DNA of 64,000 bases from Pseudomonadota bacterium. Lineage in GTDB: Bacteria; Pseudomonadota; Gammaproteobacteria; Burkholderiales; Methylophilaceae. Both the position numbers and the translations under genes were made by a program. The stretch covers positions 1-64,000 of the forward strand of contig JAKQIT010000083.1 in NCBI GenBank assembly GCA_029556915.1, written 5' to 3'. The notes beneath the pieces were generated by a model, which saw only the letters and a list, made by a program, of their open reading frames with translations, was not told where the DNA came from and did no database searches. Of the stretch, positions 1 to 8,663 are shown in pieces; the stretch's first letter is position 1, and the number at the start of each line of letters is the position of its first letter.

Positions 1-92
1 GATTTTAATAAAATATTCATATAAATTTAATTATGCGACACCTAACCTTCAGAAAATTAACGAATTTGAACTAGAAAACCATTTGCAGAATA

Positions 93-133
93 GTGAGTGT
101 ATTTACTCACATTGTGCAGTTTATCTGCACAAT
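93..133. repeat. two adjacent small hairpins in a gene-free stretch
   Basis: Positions 1-360 hold no convincing gene. Within them are two back-to-back inverted repeats: GTGAGT/ACTCAC (93-98, 105-110) and ATTGTGCAG/CTGCACAAT (111-119, 125-133, loop 120-124). The half-site TTGTGCAG recurs near 203. They may belong to the 3' end of a transcript entering from the left or be an operator; no T-tract follows, so a terminator is not supported. Function unknown. Confidence 0.4.
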
Positions 134-285
134 AATTCAAAGCAATACTTTCTGTAGCCTCTTTACTTGGTGCCCCCACTTCCAAGCACGGTATATCTTC
201 CTTGTGCAGTCGCAATGCACCATTATGAGCTGAAGTTTAATTATCACTTTCTATGATAAGTATGCTTGGCCTAATAGTGTCACAC

Positions 286-331
286 AACCCTACCAAAGTA
301 GGGTATAGTAAATTTGACAATTTGTTATGAT
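286..331 (+). promoter_or_regulatory. predicted LuxR-type operator plus -10 box before the gene at 361
   Basis: Perfect palindrome ACCCTAC (287-293), 4-nt spacer CAAA, GTAGGGT (298-304). A TATGAT hexamer lies at 326-331, 33 bp from the palindrome centre, with no good -35 at the proper distance. The palindrome ends 57 bp before the start codon. The same architecture occurs at 13292 and, on the other strand, at 11771. If TATGAT is the -10, the palindrome would be centred about -41, the usual class II activator position. Binding by the response regulator at 13371 is inferred. Confidence 0.65.
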
Positions 332-360
332 GGCTAGTACAACATTCAAAAGGGTTAGTT

Positions 361-711
361 ATGAATTTTGAGAATATGACAGAGAAAGATATATTGGATA
401 TTGCCAATCCAATCATGGACAACTTGATGGATGCCTCCACCCATATCGACCACGCAAGGCATGTTCAGGACTTTACTGAACGGCTGAGAAATATAGTCAC
501 GCCAGATTATCTTGAATATGTATGCCGGCAATATCAGTCTGAAAAAGGATGTTTTTCTAATCGAACCCCCATTGCAGTTTTTAAGCGCCCAGATTCAGCG
601 GCAATCATATGGAAGCAGTCTTTTACTAAAGCGCATGGTGAGTTTGTTGCAGAAATGGTACTTGTGCGAACAAACGGCAGATACTTAGTTGACCATGCCA
701 TGGTCTTTTGA
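361..711 (+). CDS. hypothetical 116-residue cytoplasmic protein under the predicted operator
   Basis: Not a family I recognise. The start ATG at 361 is preceded by AAAAGGG at good spacing. The protein has no signal peptide or membrane segment. It is acidic in the N-terminal half, and the C-terminal half (about 65-116) looks like a small alpha/beta fold, ending in a short hydrophobic stretch, reminiscent of SnoaL-like small domains, although that is only an impression. It stands alone on the plus strand, opposite to the exported-protein island to its right. Its promoter carries the same 18-bp palindrome as the promoter of the LuxR response regulator at 13371, so it is probably a target of that two-component system. 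Confidence 0.65.
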   Translation: MNFENMTEKDILDIANPIMDNLMDASTHIDHARHVQDFTERLRNIVTPDYLEYVCRQYQSEKGCFSNRTPIAVFKRPDSAAIIWKQSFTKAHGEFVAEMVLVRTNGRYLVDHAMVF

Positions 712-992
712 AAACTGGTCTAATTTAGGAATCAAATTGGGAACTGCAAAAGCGCGCCGTCACTTCCTTGTTTCATACTTTTTCCAAAGTTAATTCTATC
801 GTTTATTGCTGACTTCCTTTGAGCTACCCTGCAAGCCATACTCAATGGGTTCTCTTCTGCTTAGTTTATGCGCTTCTCCATTTTCTGTCACTGCTTTTTC
901 TGTGCCTATATCGTATAGCTAACCAGCGCTGCGCAGCTTTATCGCTTTGCGGCTAAATCCCTATCGACCCAAATGTTATGCATCTTCACTTC

Positions 993-1829
993 TTACCTCA
1001 CCCTTGCCGCTCTTTCCTTCATATTCGCCTCCTCAATCTCCGCTAGGGTTGACCCTCTCGCAGCACCCATCTGCCTAATTTTTGGTCCCCATTTTTCTAC
1101 AAAGTACTTCGCTTCTTTTTCATAATTGCCTTGGTTAATATAATTTGAGGCTGGCTCACTTGAGCGTTCAATGCGCTTGGTAGTTTTTTTATAGCGAACC
1201 GTTTGTTCAGGGCTAGGCACATGACCATTAAGAAAATCCAAGTGCGTGTCAGTCACTTTGATGGGCTTAATCCTAGTAAGCAGCGAACAACGGTCTGCGC
1301 CCCATTTGGTCTCACACATTTTCATGACAGCCATCATTGCAACATCAGCATCTATATCCGACGCTACCCCAGCAACCATACCATCTACCATTGCGATAGC
1401 CATTCCCAGATTTTTGCCGCTGACAGCCACTGTGCAACCTTTTTTCATTGCTTTGTTGCAGTACTCAAGTGCACGTTCTTTGGCAAAGGCTTCCGAAGTA
1501 TTGCTATCCCATATAGCCCAGTAATCATTGGCATCCGGATGCCAAGCCAATGCGCTATAACTGTCAACCACTGTGGTTCCAGCAGCCTTTGGCTTCCATT
1601 TGTTATACTCTTTATCCACCGCTTCTTGATGCTGATTCTTTTCTCTCTGAACTTGATCTTTATAGTCTCTATACCCATCTGTAGGCACCCCCGCAGGGGC
1701 GCAACCTATCACGCCTTGACCGCCAATTTCATACATACCCGGAGGACAGTTACCCTCTGCCAGTGCTAAACTGGACATCAACAATAAAAACATCATTAAA
1801 AATTTGGGTAATAACACGTTTAACTTCAT
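993..1829 (-). CDS. secreted DUF4189-like protein with NCPPG N-terminal motif
   Basis: Exported protein of 278 residues. The start is placed at ATG 1829 because AAGGAG lies just upstream; an in-frame ATG at 1844 overlaps that ribosome site. A clear signal peptide ends at ALAEG; the mature protein begins NCPPGMYEIGG and contains GCAP. The central part (about residues 80-185) has the SALAWH/cysteine-rich pattern of DUF4189, a periplasmic or secreted domain of unknown function, and the basic C-terminal 80 residues have no match I know. The mature N-terminus closely resembles that of the gene at 8074, so the two are likely paralogs. It is the last gene of the minus-strand island. Confidence 0.75.
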   Translation of the reverse strand: MKLNVLLPKFLMMFLLLMSSLALAEGNCPPGMYEIGGQGVIGCAPAGVPTDGYRDYKDQVQREKNQHQEAVDKEYNKWKPKAAGTTVVDSYSALAWHPDANDYWAIWDSNTSEAFAKERALEYCNKAMKKGCTVAVSGKNLGMAIAMVDGMVAGVASDIDADVAMMAVMKMCETKWGADRCSLLTRIKPIKVTDTHLDFLNGHVPSPEQTVRYKKTTKRIERSSEPASNYINQGNYEKEAKYFVEKWGPKIRQMGAARGSTLAEIEEANMKERAARVR

Positions 1830-1910
1830 CATCAACTCCTTCATTCATTCACTTTTGTTAAGTTAAAAAACAATCATTTTTGCTTAGTAAAAAACAACAC
1901 TTCCAGTGCG

Positions 1911-1960
1911 ATGCCCTGCAAGCCAGTATCCATGCGGCTCTCAGGGCAACATTTTTTGTA
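1911..1960. repeat. dispersed palindrome copy 1
   Basis: Stem GCCCTGCAAGCC (1913-1924), 11-nt loop AGTATCCATGC, arm GGCTCTCAGGGC (1936-1947), then a short T-rich stretch. It lies between two minus-strand genes and belongs to the eight-copy family described in the findings. This copy lacks the CTCGGG flank. Confidence 0.7.
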
Positions 1961-2077
1961 CGCAGCATATTTTGGCTTGCTAACAACTTCTAATCACGGC
2001 GTTTTACAGTCATCTTTTTCACTTCATGCCAAATAATATTCTCAAGTTTCATTTTCTGTTGTTGTAATAAACAACAG

Positions 2078-2644
2078 CTAAAAATTAGCATTGCTACAAG
2101 CTGTATGCGCAACTTTGCACTCTTTATGCGCTTGCTTACATTTCTCTTGTGATATGGTCATGGCATCTTGCACCGTAGGCGCAAAGAAATAAGCCATGCC
2201 GTTATCTTTAGCGGCAATTGAAATTGAAAGACATTGATTCGGCACGGTTTCCACCACTTCACAGTCTTTTGTGCCATCGCTTTTGCACATATCAAGTGCC
2301 GCTTTTTGTGCTTCTTTCATGGTTTTTTTCATGCTGGAAACGCCCATAAATTTGAGCTCTTTATCGTTTACCAGTACTTTTTTCTTGTCTATAGCAATCG
2401 CACCCCAGTGCGTATCTTTATGCGCCATAGGTGGAGTGGGGTCGTATGTGATGTCACCTTGCCCATGTTGCTGGGAATGATGATAGTCACTATCGCGCCT
2501 AGCGGCTTCATCGCGTTGCTGATGCTGGCAATCTTGAGCGCTTGTGCCATAGCCACAAGCAACCGCTGAATATGGCCAACTCAATGAAATCAACAACGTA
2601 ATGGCTAACTCAGACATGCGTTTACAAAATTGTATTTTCATCAT
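2078..2644 (-). CDS. secreted DUF4189 domain protein
   Basis: Exported protein of 188 residues with a signal peptide at residues 1-29 (ends SAVA) and a short Gln/His-rich linker (about 35-65). The DUF4189 domain begins at HWGAIAIDKKK and runs to the C-terminus with paired cysteines (CKSDGTKDC, CKQAHKECKVAHTAC). The start ATG at 2644 has AAGGG upstream; ATG 2641 is equally possible. DUF4189 has no assigned biochemical role; the four conserved cysteines suggest disulfides in the periplasm. It is one of three such genes in this island, and probably co-transcribed with the small genes to its right (2694-4982). Confidence 0.8.
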   Translation of the reverse strand: MMKIQFCKRMSELAITLLISLSWPYSAVACGYGTSAQDCQHQQRDEAARRDSDYHHSQQHGQGDITYDPTPPMAHKDTHWGAIAIDKKKVLVNDKELKFMGVSSMKKTMKEAQKAALDMCKSDGTKDCEVVETVPNQCLSISIAAKDNGMAYFFAPTVQDAMTISQEKCKQAHKECKVAHTACSNANF

Positions 2645-2693
2645 ATTTTCCCTTTTAATTTTACTTTTTAAACATTAGCTAAGTAACGAGTGA

Positions 2694-3005
2694 CTAAACA
2701 AAATGTTTGCTAAAAACAAAAACGGCCAATGCGCCTAACAATAATCCATACCATTCCATCGGTATCCAAAATAGGGTGTGCTTATTTTTTAGCAACACTT
2801 CTTGCTTGATTTCAGGGTCTATGAGCACTTTACCTTTTGCACCATTGAGCTTTTTGCCCACCAGCCAAACCGCAATGGCTGAAACAACCAGCACTAACTC
2901 ATTGCCATAAGTAAACGTATTTGATTTATCGAGCAAACTGAGTAATACCAATAAAACAAACGGAATCAACGCCGCTAAAAATCCAAAACCCTGCCATATA
3001 ATCAT
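2694..3005 (-). CDS. small integral membrane protein, unknown
   Basis: A 103-residue protein with three predicted membrane segments (about 5-25, 33-51, 82-100) and a charged loop in the middle (KGKVLIDPEIKQEVLLKNK). AAAGGAT lies upstream of the ATG at 3005. I recognise no family. It sits 57 bp after the gene at 3063-3515 in the same direction, with a strong palindrome between them. Confidence 0.65.
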   Translation of the reverse strand: MIIWQGFGFLAALIPFVLLVLLSLLDKSNTFTYGNELVLVVSAIAVWLVGKKLNGAKGKVLIDPEIKQEVLLKNKHTLFWIPMEWYGLLLGALAVFVFSKHFV

Positions 3006-3026
3006 TTCATATCCTTTCTTAGTAAT

Positions 3027-3058
3027 GGGGCCTCTATCAATGCATTGATAGAAGCCCC
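3027..3058. repeat. long near-perfect palindrome between two minus-strand genes
   Basis: GGGGC-C-TCTATCAATG / CATTGATAGA-A-GCCCC, 16-bp arms with one mismatch and no loop. It follows the stop of the gene at 3063 and precedes the ribosome site of the gene at 3005. It could act as an mRNA hairpin that stabilises or separates the upstream message, or as a protein site. No T-run follows on either strand, so a classic terminator is not supported. Confidence 0.55.
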
Positions 3059-3062
3059 CTGA

Positions 3063-3515
3063 TTAAATTTCGTTGTCAAACAACTTATCAAAACTGGCAG
3101 AATGATTAGTAAATTGCACATCACGCAAATGCAAAATCCCTTTGGTTTTTTCATAAGTAATATTGGCAATCATCAATTTTCCGGCGGAATCTTCAATTAA
3201 ATAAATACGCCTAAAAATGACCTTGCCAAAATCAACAGACTTGACCAAATGCAAAGCGACAGCACTTTCACCACCTAGCCATTGCTTTACTAAGTTGGTC
3301 AATCCTTCCAGTTCTGATGAATTACTTTCACCTTGTGGATGATGTTTTTTTAACAAGGTATTCAGGCAAGCAATCGGCGCTTTGTCTTCTTTTAAGCAGG
3401 CTTCCATGCCCTTTTCAAATTGTGGAATGCTGGCAATCGGCTCTAGTGCGCTGGCTGAGCTCGCAATAGCGGCTAGGTAGATTGCGATAATAATGGTTAT
3501 ATTTTTGTGTTTCAT
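3063..3515 (-). CDS. secreted protein, unknown
   Basis: 150 residues from the ATG at 3515. An in-frame TTG at 3530 abuts the stop of the preceding gene and is less likely. The signal peptide ends near SASA. The mature part has two cysteines (MEACLKEDKAPIACL) that could pair, then a C-terminal half with beta-rich character (about 90-145). I recognise no family. It begins 16 bp after the lipoprotein gene at 3531-4136, suggesting one transcript. Confidence 0.65.
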   Translation of the reverse strand: MKHKNITIIIAIYLAAIASSASALEPIASIPQFEKGMEACLKEDKAPIACLNTLLKKHHPQGESNSSELEGLTNLVKQWLGGESAVALHLVKSVDFGKVIFRRIYLIEDSAGKLMIANITYEKTKGILHLRDVQFTNHSASFDKLFDNEI

Positions 3516-3530
3516 GTTATTCACTTTCAA

Positions 3531-4136
3531 TTAATTTGAGCGACTACTTTCAGGCTTTAGCGTGGCATACAACGCTGCGCGCATATCGTCAGCGAGTGTT
3601 GCCACCCCTTTAATCACGCCTAGGCCACCGTTTTTCCAATGCGCTTTGAAAGCTGCGAGGTTCTCTTGCTGGTTTAGACTTTTTGCCTGAATATCAAGGA
3701 CCACTTCTGTACCCCCTTCAATAAGCGCAGCAGAACTGAGAAGTTTGACGACCGGGCCAAGCTCCCGAACCACGATGACCAGCAGCTTAGTGGGCTTTGT
3801 TTCTAAAGATAATGCGAGTTGCCGAATTTCATTTTCTGATAGCTCAATAGCTGGGCGGCCTTCTATGGTGCGCAAAATCTGTACTTGTGAATAGCAGCCA
3901 GACTGTGCAAAGAATTGCTCGATGCCTTGCTGAGCAGCCGCTTCACGCTGAGTAATATCTTTTTGGTCAGCGCGCCACTGCGTCCCCCAAAGCACAAGTG
4001 CTGAGATGTGTTCACTTTTGGCCTCACATAATGCCTGCGTTGGGGCAGCGCCTGATGTCTCAAACTTTGTGCTGGCACAACCAGTGAGGCTGGCAAGCAA
4101 GATAACAACAAAGATGATTGAACGATGTATTAGCAT
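3531..4136 (-). CDS. putative lipoprotein, unknown
   Basis: 201 residues from the ATG at 4136, chosen because AGGAG sits 7 nt upstream; a TTG at 4154 extends the frame but would place the ribosome site inside the gene. The type II signal peptide has the lipobox LTGC. The mature domain (about 40-190) contains QREAAAQQGIEQFF and the strand/helix pattern LLVIVVRELGPVVKLL, suggesting a small alpha/beta fold. No family is recognised. The protein is probably anchored in the outer membrane, facing the periplasm. Confidence 0.7.
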   Translation of the reverse strand: MLIHRSIIFVVILLASLTGCASTKFETSGAAPTQALCEAKSEHISALVLWGTQWRADQKDITQREAAAQQGIEQFFAQSGCYSQVQILRTIEGRPAIELSENEIRQLALSLETKPTKLLVIVVRELGPVVKLLSSAALIEGGTEVVLDIQAKSLNQQENLAAFKAHWKNGGLGVIKGVATLADDMRAALYATLKPESSRSN

Positions 4137-4212
4137 TTCAGAGGCTCCTATCAAAATGGATTAATACCAAATATATGTTGTTGATATTCATGTTATTTTC
4201 TCTCATTTGCAT

Positions 4213-4632
4213 TTATTCCTTGCTTTTAGCAACTTCAATATTTTGTATAAACAGTGAGTCGTCCTGCGCGGAAAGCGACTTTTCAACTTGAGTTCCTAGG
4301 TCGCGCAGCACAACTTTTTCTCCATAACGGCAGAAGCCCACAACTTTTCCACTTTTTTCTGTTAGTTCCATGCACCAGTGAGGTAACAGTGTTGCCAAAG
4401 GATTGTGAGACTCCCAACCAGCTTTATTTTCATTTAACCAACCTTCAACAAATTGTATTTGGCTAGGCGATAACACCATCACCATTGGCCCTGGTTGCCC
4501 AACCATAGCTGTATTGTTATTATAAAAAAACATTCTCGCACTCATGATTTCAATGGGCTCAACGTCATGGCATCCTGCAACTAGCAACGTTGCAAATAAA
4601 ATACAAAGTTTGCTTAGATGTTCCAGTTTCAT
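4213..4632 (-). CDS. putative small lipoprotein
   Basis: 139 residues from the ATG at 4632 (the in-frame TTG at 4647 is less likely). The signal peptide ends in the lipobox LVAGC. The mature part is about 115 residues and contains SPSQIQFVEGWLNENKAGWES and paired cysteines (HWC, GFC). I do not recognise a family. It lies between the DUF2834-like membrane protein and the other lipoprotein gene, all in one direction with short gaps. Confidence 0.65.
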   Translation of the reverse strand: MKLEHLSKLCILFATLLVAGCHDVEPIEIMSARMFFYNNNTAMVGQPGPMVMVLSPSQIQFVEGWLNENKAGWESHNPLATLLPHWCMELTEKSGKVVGFCRYGEKVVLRDLGTQVEKSLSAQDDSLFIQNIEVAKSKE

Positions 4633-4661
4633 ATTTTCAAAGCCCAACTATTGAATAATCT

Positions 4662-4982
4662 TCAGGCATGATTAGCACTTTTACGTGTTTTAGCAGCATA
4701 CAAATATGCTGGCAGCGCACAAGATAAGCCTATGCCTAAATTGAGCGCAATAAATAGCCACGGCTTTGGCGCATTACGCTTTTTTAATTGTTGAAACATC
4801 AATATCCAAAACACGAATGAAGATAAGAGCAGGTCTGCACTAAATCCGCCTGCTGCACCGTTCACAAAAAGTGCTGAAATAAAAGCTGGAATATCTAAAC
4901 CATTTAACTGTATGAACTGAAAAAAGAATAAACACGGAATAATGGCACCAATGATTGCCATCGCTAAATAAATTGTCTTCAT
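4662..4982 (-). CDS. DUF2834-type membrane protein
   Basis: 106 residues with three membrane segments (about 5-24, 48-66, 75-95). The spacing and the motif FSADLLLSSFVFW match small DUF2834 proteins of unknown function. AAGGAA lies just upstream of the ATG at 4982. It is the first of a compact run reading leftward toward 2694. Family assignment is from memory of the pattern. Confidence 0.7.
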   Translation of the reverse strand: MKTIYLAMAIIGAIIPCLFFFQFIQLNGLDIPAFISALFVNGAAGGFSADLLLSSFVFWILMFQQLKKRNAPKPWLFIALNLGIGLSCALPAYLYAAKTRKSANHA

Positions 4983-5024
4983 GTCGTTTCCTTTTAATTG
5001 GTTTCAAAGTGTGCTTAATTGCAC

Positions 5025-6494
5025 TTAGTACTTTACTTGCACCCTAAAAGTCAGCGTGGTTTTGCCCTCGGCTGGCACGTCAATTTTCCACACAGCCAAG
5101 TTACTGCTGGCCTTGGTGTGCGGGTGATTTTCATTCAGTATTTTCCAATCGCCGCCAATGGGTTCTTGCACGGTGACAGTCACTTTGTCTTTTTTGGCGT
5201 TTTTAAGGGTGTATTCAAAAGCACTTTCATAAAGTTGGTTTTGCTTGTTTGGGCGCGGCAGAATTTTAAAATCGGTTTGTTTTTTATCAGCAGTTACATC
5301 AAATGCTTCGCCTAGCTTTAGGCGTACTTTCTCATTTTTGGGCGAGTGACCAACATGGTCTTCGCCTACAAATTGCGCGTTACCTGTGCTATCTTTTTTA
5401 TAGACTCGCATCACGCCCTCTGGCAAAGGTACGCCAAGCTTGCTGGCTTCTTTGTTGTCAAACTCCACAAACACGCTGACTTTGAGTTTTTCACCTATCA
5501 CGCCATATTGTTGTAAATAGTAATTTTGATTACCGTAAAGCAGCATCTCTTTACGCACAGGCACACTACCCGCCGAGAGCAATGCCACTTGCTTGGTTTG
5601 ATTTTCTGCAATCGTGGTTGGGCGGTCTAGCGTGTATAAGTGATATTCAAGCAGCGTTTCTTCTGCCATATCAACTTGCGTAATCGGCGCGGCAACCACC
5701 CCCGTGTTTCTGGGGCGTCTCTGTAAATAGTCTAAGGTGTTGGGTTGCACGCGATTAACATCGCCCGCTACCAATTGCAACTTGGCATTTTTATAACTTG
5801 CCCCGCTGGTGTTAGTAAGAGTGACCCAGCCGGATAAATCAAGCGCGTCTTCTTTATTATTCAACTCAGCTACGTAATCGGCCTTCCAAGCCAGCCCACC
5901 TGTTAAATAGCTGAGTTCTACGGTTTGGTCGGCTGCACCCTGATTATTGATTTGCGTTACTAAAGTTGGGCGGTCGCGCAAATTTGCCGGCACATCATCA
6001 AACACAATACGGCTGGCGGCAACGTTGGTTTCTATGCGGTTGCCGACTTTTAGCACTACGCCTTTATTGGCAGATAACACCGTCGCTTGTTCGCTGTTTT
6101 CCGCGCCGGTGGTGGGGTGCGTTTTAATGAGACTGACGGTTTTGCCGACATATTTTTCAAGCAATTTTTCCGGCGTCAGCAAGTCAAAATCAAAATTTTG
6201 TTCTAGCAAAGTCAAGCTATTGGGCGCACTAATGCTACGTAACAAGGCGGTTTCAGGCCGAATTTGCGCACTCACATCGCGCAGTGCCAGTGTATTGTTA
6301 CCATTTTTCAGTTGCACCTTGCGCGTATCTTTCACCAAGGCCAAATTGCTGTTATAAATGGTTACCGCAACACTTTGCTGGTCACTTAATGTGCTTCTGG
6401 CTTCATCTTTCACGCTGGCATTTTCAGCGGCAAAGCAACTACTTGCTAGCGCGGGTAACGTTGCCAACAAAATCAGCTTTTGTTTTAGTAGCAT
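5025..6494 (-). CDS. secreted DUF4139 domain protein
   Basis: 489 residues from the ATG at 6494, which has AAAGGA 7 nt upstream; a TTG at 6539 would overlap the preceding gene. The signal peptide ends SCFAAE. The region SVAVTIYNSNLALVKDTRKV and the long beta-rich remainder are typical of DUF4139 proteins, a family with no assigned activity. Tandem immunoglobulin-like beta domains are likely at about 250-480 (AWKADYVAEL, GGDWKIL). The length fits the family. It is probably periplasmic or surface exposed. Confidence 0.85.
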   Translation of the reverse strand: MLLKQKLILLATLPALASSCFAAENASVKDEARSTLSDQQSVAVTIYNSNLALVKDTRKVQLKNGNNTLALRDVSAQIRPETALLRSISAPNSLTLLEQNFDFDLLTPEKLLEKYVGKTVSLIKTHPTTGAENSEQATVLSANKGVVLKVGNRIETNVAASRIVFDDVPANLRDRPTLVTQINNQGAADQTVELSYLTGGLAWKADYVAELNNKEDALDLSGWVTLTNTSGASYKNAKLQLVAGDVNRVQPNTLDYLQRRPRNTGVVAAPITQVDMAEETLLEYHLYTLDRPTTIAENQTKQVALLSAGSVPVRKEMLLYGNQNYYLQQYGVIGEKLKVSVFVEFDNKEASKLGVPLPEGVMRVYKKDSTGNAQFVGEDHVGHSPKNEKVRLKLGEAFDVTADKKQTDFKILPRPNKQNQLYESAFEYTLKNAKKDKVTVTVQEPIGGDWKILNENHPHTKASSNLAVWKIDVPAEGKTTLTFRVQVKY

Positions 6495-6526
6495 AAATAG
6501 TCCTTTTAAATAGAATCTAACTGGGT

Positions 6527-7120
6527 TTAGTTTGGGCAACTCAAGTATTCAGTCAGCACTTTCTTCCAAGTTTCCGGTGCATCAAAATCTTTTTCCAAAG
6601 CATTTTCGTAAGGATTGCCGGTAAAAGCCTTCATCCCGTGCAAAATCATGTATTCAGGGTAATAATTCGGCATCCCGATTTTTTTCACGCTCGCGCAAAT
6701 CGCATTTAATGTTTCTGGCTTGGTCATCCTCAGTTGTTGCACTTGCGAAAATTTATTCTGCTTGTCTTCAGGCACGGCTGCAAACGTCTGCGAAATCAGC
6801 GCACTTTTGGCTTGGCCTGCGGTTTTATCCGCCACTCTTGCTGCGTCAAACTTGCTATATGCCCCAGCGATTGCAAACAAATCCACTGCATCTTCAAAAT
6901 TATTTTGTTCCACACACTGACCAACCCCTTTAAAAATATCCGCAGGTGTATCAGTATTTTTTACTTGAGGAAGTGGCACACAAGCAAGTGGATGTGTACT
7001 GGCAAGGTTTCCTTCGGTATATAAATGCGTAATATCCGTAGCCTCAGTAGCTTGCAGTTGCATTGGCAACAGTCCACTTGAAAACGCCAAAAAACTGAGC
7101 ATCATTACTTTAAATTTCAT
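6527..7120 (-). CDS. secreted protein, unknown
   Basis: 197 residues with a signal peptide at 1-24 (ends LQA). The mature part has four cysteines (LACVPL, GQCVEQ, AICASV, LSCPN) and a helical centre (about 60-120, FEDAVDLFAIAGAYSKFDAARVADK). I recognise no family; a repeat-helix scaffold is possible. It ends 32 bp before the start of the DUF4139 gene, with which it is probably co-transcribed. The ribosome site is poor: the nearest AGGAAG is far from the ATG. Confidence 0.65.
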   Translation of the reverse strand: MKFKVMMLSFLAFSSGLLPMQLQATEATDITHLYTEGNLASTHPLACVPLPQVKNTDTPADIFKGVGQCVEQNNFEDAVDLFAIAGAYSKFDAARVADKTAGQAKSALISQTFAAVPEDKQNKFSQVQQLRMTKPETLNAICASVKKIGMPNYYPEYMILHGMKAFTGNPYENALEKDFDAPETWKKVLTEYLSCPN

Positions 7121-7146
7121 ATATAAAAATCATCATCTTCCTACAC

Positions 7147-7210
7147 ACTGCTCGCCAAGCCTGATTCTATGCGGCTTGCAGAGGTGTGATTTTCTTTCGG
7201 GCATTTTTTG
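7147..7210. repeat. dispersed palindrome copy 2
   Basis: Imperfect stem 7148-7161 / 7173-7185 around the loop TGATTCTATGC (7162-7172), followed by TTTCGGGCATTTTTTG. It lies between two minus-strand genes. The left arm (CGCCAAGCC) is shared with copy 3. Confidence 0.65.
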
Positions 7211-7230
7211 TGTTGAAAAAGGCATTTAAC

Positions 7231-7980
7231 TTAATCACAAACACCATCAAATATCGCGTTATCGCCTATGGTGCATATACCCGTTTTTTCACCATCTTTC
7301 ACCCATAAAAACCGACAATTGCCTAAATTTGTGCCTACACAAGATTCCATTTCTGGGCGGCCTGCGCAGCGTTCATCTTCTTTATAGCAAACATCGGCAT
7401 CGGGGGCGTGAAAAGGCTGCCAACCTGCTTGCAACATTTTTTGGCGGATGCTGGTATAGCTTTCATTTTCTTGCATGTTCGGCAAACTGCTTGGTTTCAT
7501 GGTTTTTGCTGGGGTTTTACATGCGTTGATTTTGATATTGGCGTTATTTTTTACTGCTAACAAAGTGGCTGTATCAAAGCCATCGCTTTCTTCCAAATAC
7601 ACTTGGTAATTTTTAACCTTTACCGTGGCAGTGCCTGAAACCCGGCAATGATTTTTGCCAAGCGAAATGCCTAGTAGCTTTTGCGCTTTTGCTGTGTTGG
7701 TAAAGCAAAACCAAGCTAAGCGTTTGTCTGATTTTGGTCTCGGCAAAAGTTTAGCCGATGTCGGATTGGGGTAAAAACATACCTCGCCCACTAACATTTC
7801 AAAAGCCTCAGCATCCGTGCCAGATTCATAGCGACCTGTGAGCGTTAAGTTAGATTCAGCCAGTGCCACAGTGCTGAAAGCGAGTAATAGGCAAGTAAAA
7901 ATACTATTCATCGTTGGCGGACGAGTAGCAAATTCAATGCGTTTTGTACTTTTCTGACTCATGGCTATAAAGCTCATCAT
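7231..7980 (-). CDS. secreted protein, unknown
   Basis: The frame gives 249 residues from ATG 7980, which has a good AGGAAG upstream; the signal-peptide-like segment (MNSIFTCLLLAFSTVALA) starts only at codon 24, ATG 7911, which has no clear ribosome site. Either start gives export. The mature part is cysteine-rich (CFYPN, CFTN, CRVSG, CKTPAK, CYKEDERCAGRPEMESC, CRFLW, CTIGD) and ends in a compact cysteine cluster typical of disulfide-held periplasmic domains. No family recognised. Confidence 0.65.
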   Translation of the reverse strand: MMSFIAMSQKSTKRIEFATRPPTMNSIFTCLLLAFSTVALAESNLTLTGRYESGTDAEAFEMLVGEVCFYPNPTSAKLLPRPKSDKRLAWFCFTNTAKAQKLLGISLGKNHCRVSGTATVKVKNYQVYLEESDGFDTATLLAVKNNANIKINACKTPAKTMKPSSLPNMQENESYTSIRQKMLQAGWQPFHAPDADVCYKEDERCAGRPEMESCVGTNLGNCRFLWVKDGEKTGICTIGDNAIFDGVCD

Positions 7981-8073
7981 GCCCTCTTCCTTTTATATTT
8001 CTGAGAATTTCTTTCTTGTTGCCGCACATTTGAGATAGACACCATCACCTTTCTAATCCCCACCTTGCTTTAT

Positions 8074-8580
8074 TTAGCGCACCCGTACTGGTAGGCTACA
8101 GGCTGAATAGTAGATGCGACAATTTATTGTCTCTTTCGAACACAAATCTACAGCCCGTTGTTCTACTTCATGTAAATCAGGACCTCTAGCCACAATGTTG
8201 TTAGTATCTCCCCAAGCCAATGCGGCGCACTGGTTGTAATAGGGAGGTTTAAGTTTGCACGCTTCTTTTCCAGCATTACGCCTACATTCAGCAAGTGCCT
8301 CTTGTGCCGCTTGCTCTTTGCTTTTTTTAGAAACAGAAACCCCAAATGCACCATTAGCAGTGGCTATGGCTCCCCAGCGATCTTCCCATTCTTCTTGCTC
8401 TTCTTGCGGGGCATTTTCTTCAGATTGATTGCTAATTCCACCATCCATAGGTGCGCAACCATGCCAGCCTGCAGCATCACCGCCTATGGGATAATAACCT
8501 GGCGGACAATTACCCTCGGCGTAGGAAATTTTGCTAAAAAACATTAGCGCAGTTAAAAGTAGTAAATAAAATTTTTGCAT
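8074..8580 (-). CDS. secreted DUF4189 protein with NCPPG N-terminal motif
   Basis: 168 residues; the signal peptide ends SYAEG. The mature N-terminus NCPPGYYPIGG, followed by GCAPM, matches that of the gene at 993. The DUF4189 domain starts at RWGAIATANG and carries the usual cysteines (CRRNAGKEACKL, CAALAWG, CRIYYSACS). AGGA lies 8 nt upstream of the ATG. Function unknown; export and disulfides are expected. Confidence 0.8.
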   Translation of the reverse strand: MQKFYLLLLTALMFFSKISYAEGNCPPGYYPIGGDAAGWHGCAPMDGGISNQSEENAPQEEQEEWEDRWGAIATANGAFGVSVSKKSKEQAAQEALAECRRNAGKEACKLKPPYYNQCAALAWGDTNNIVARGPDLHEVEQRAVDLCSKETINCRIYYSACSLPVRVR

Positions 8581-8663
8581 GTTGTTAGTCCTAAAATGTG
8601 TTTCTCAAAAAGCTTATAAACTTGAGATAACTTGAACAAAAATTGCATGAGAATGTGAGCCAA

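Noticed and set aside
826-870. CCCTGCAAGCC resembling an arm of the dispersed palindrome
   Set aside because: The second arm is missing and no CTCGGG flank is present; at best a decayed copy.
1203-1769. Open frames opposite the DUF4189-like gene
   Set aside because: The minus-strand frame has a signal peptide and family pattern; the plus frames are shadows with no ribosome site.
5019-6496. Plus-strand open frames across the DUF4139 gene
   Set aside because: They follow from codon bias of the real minus-strand gene.
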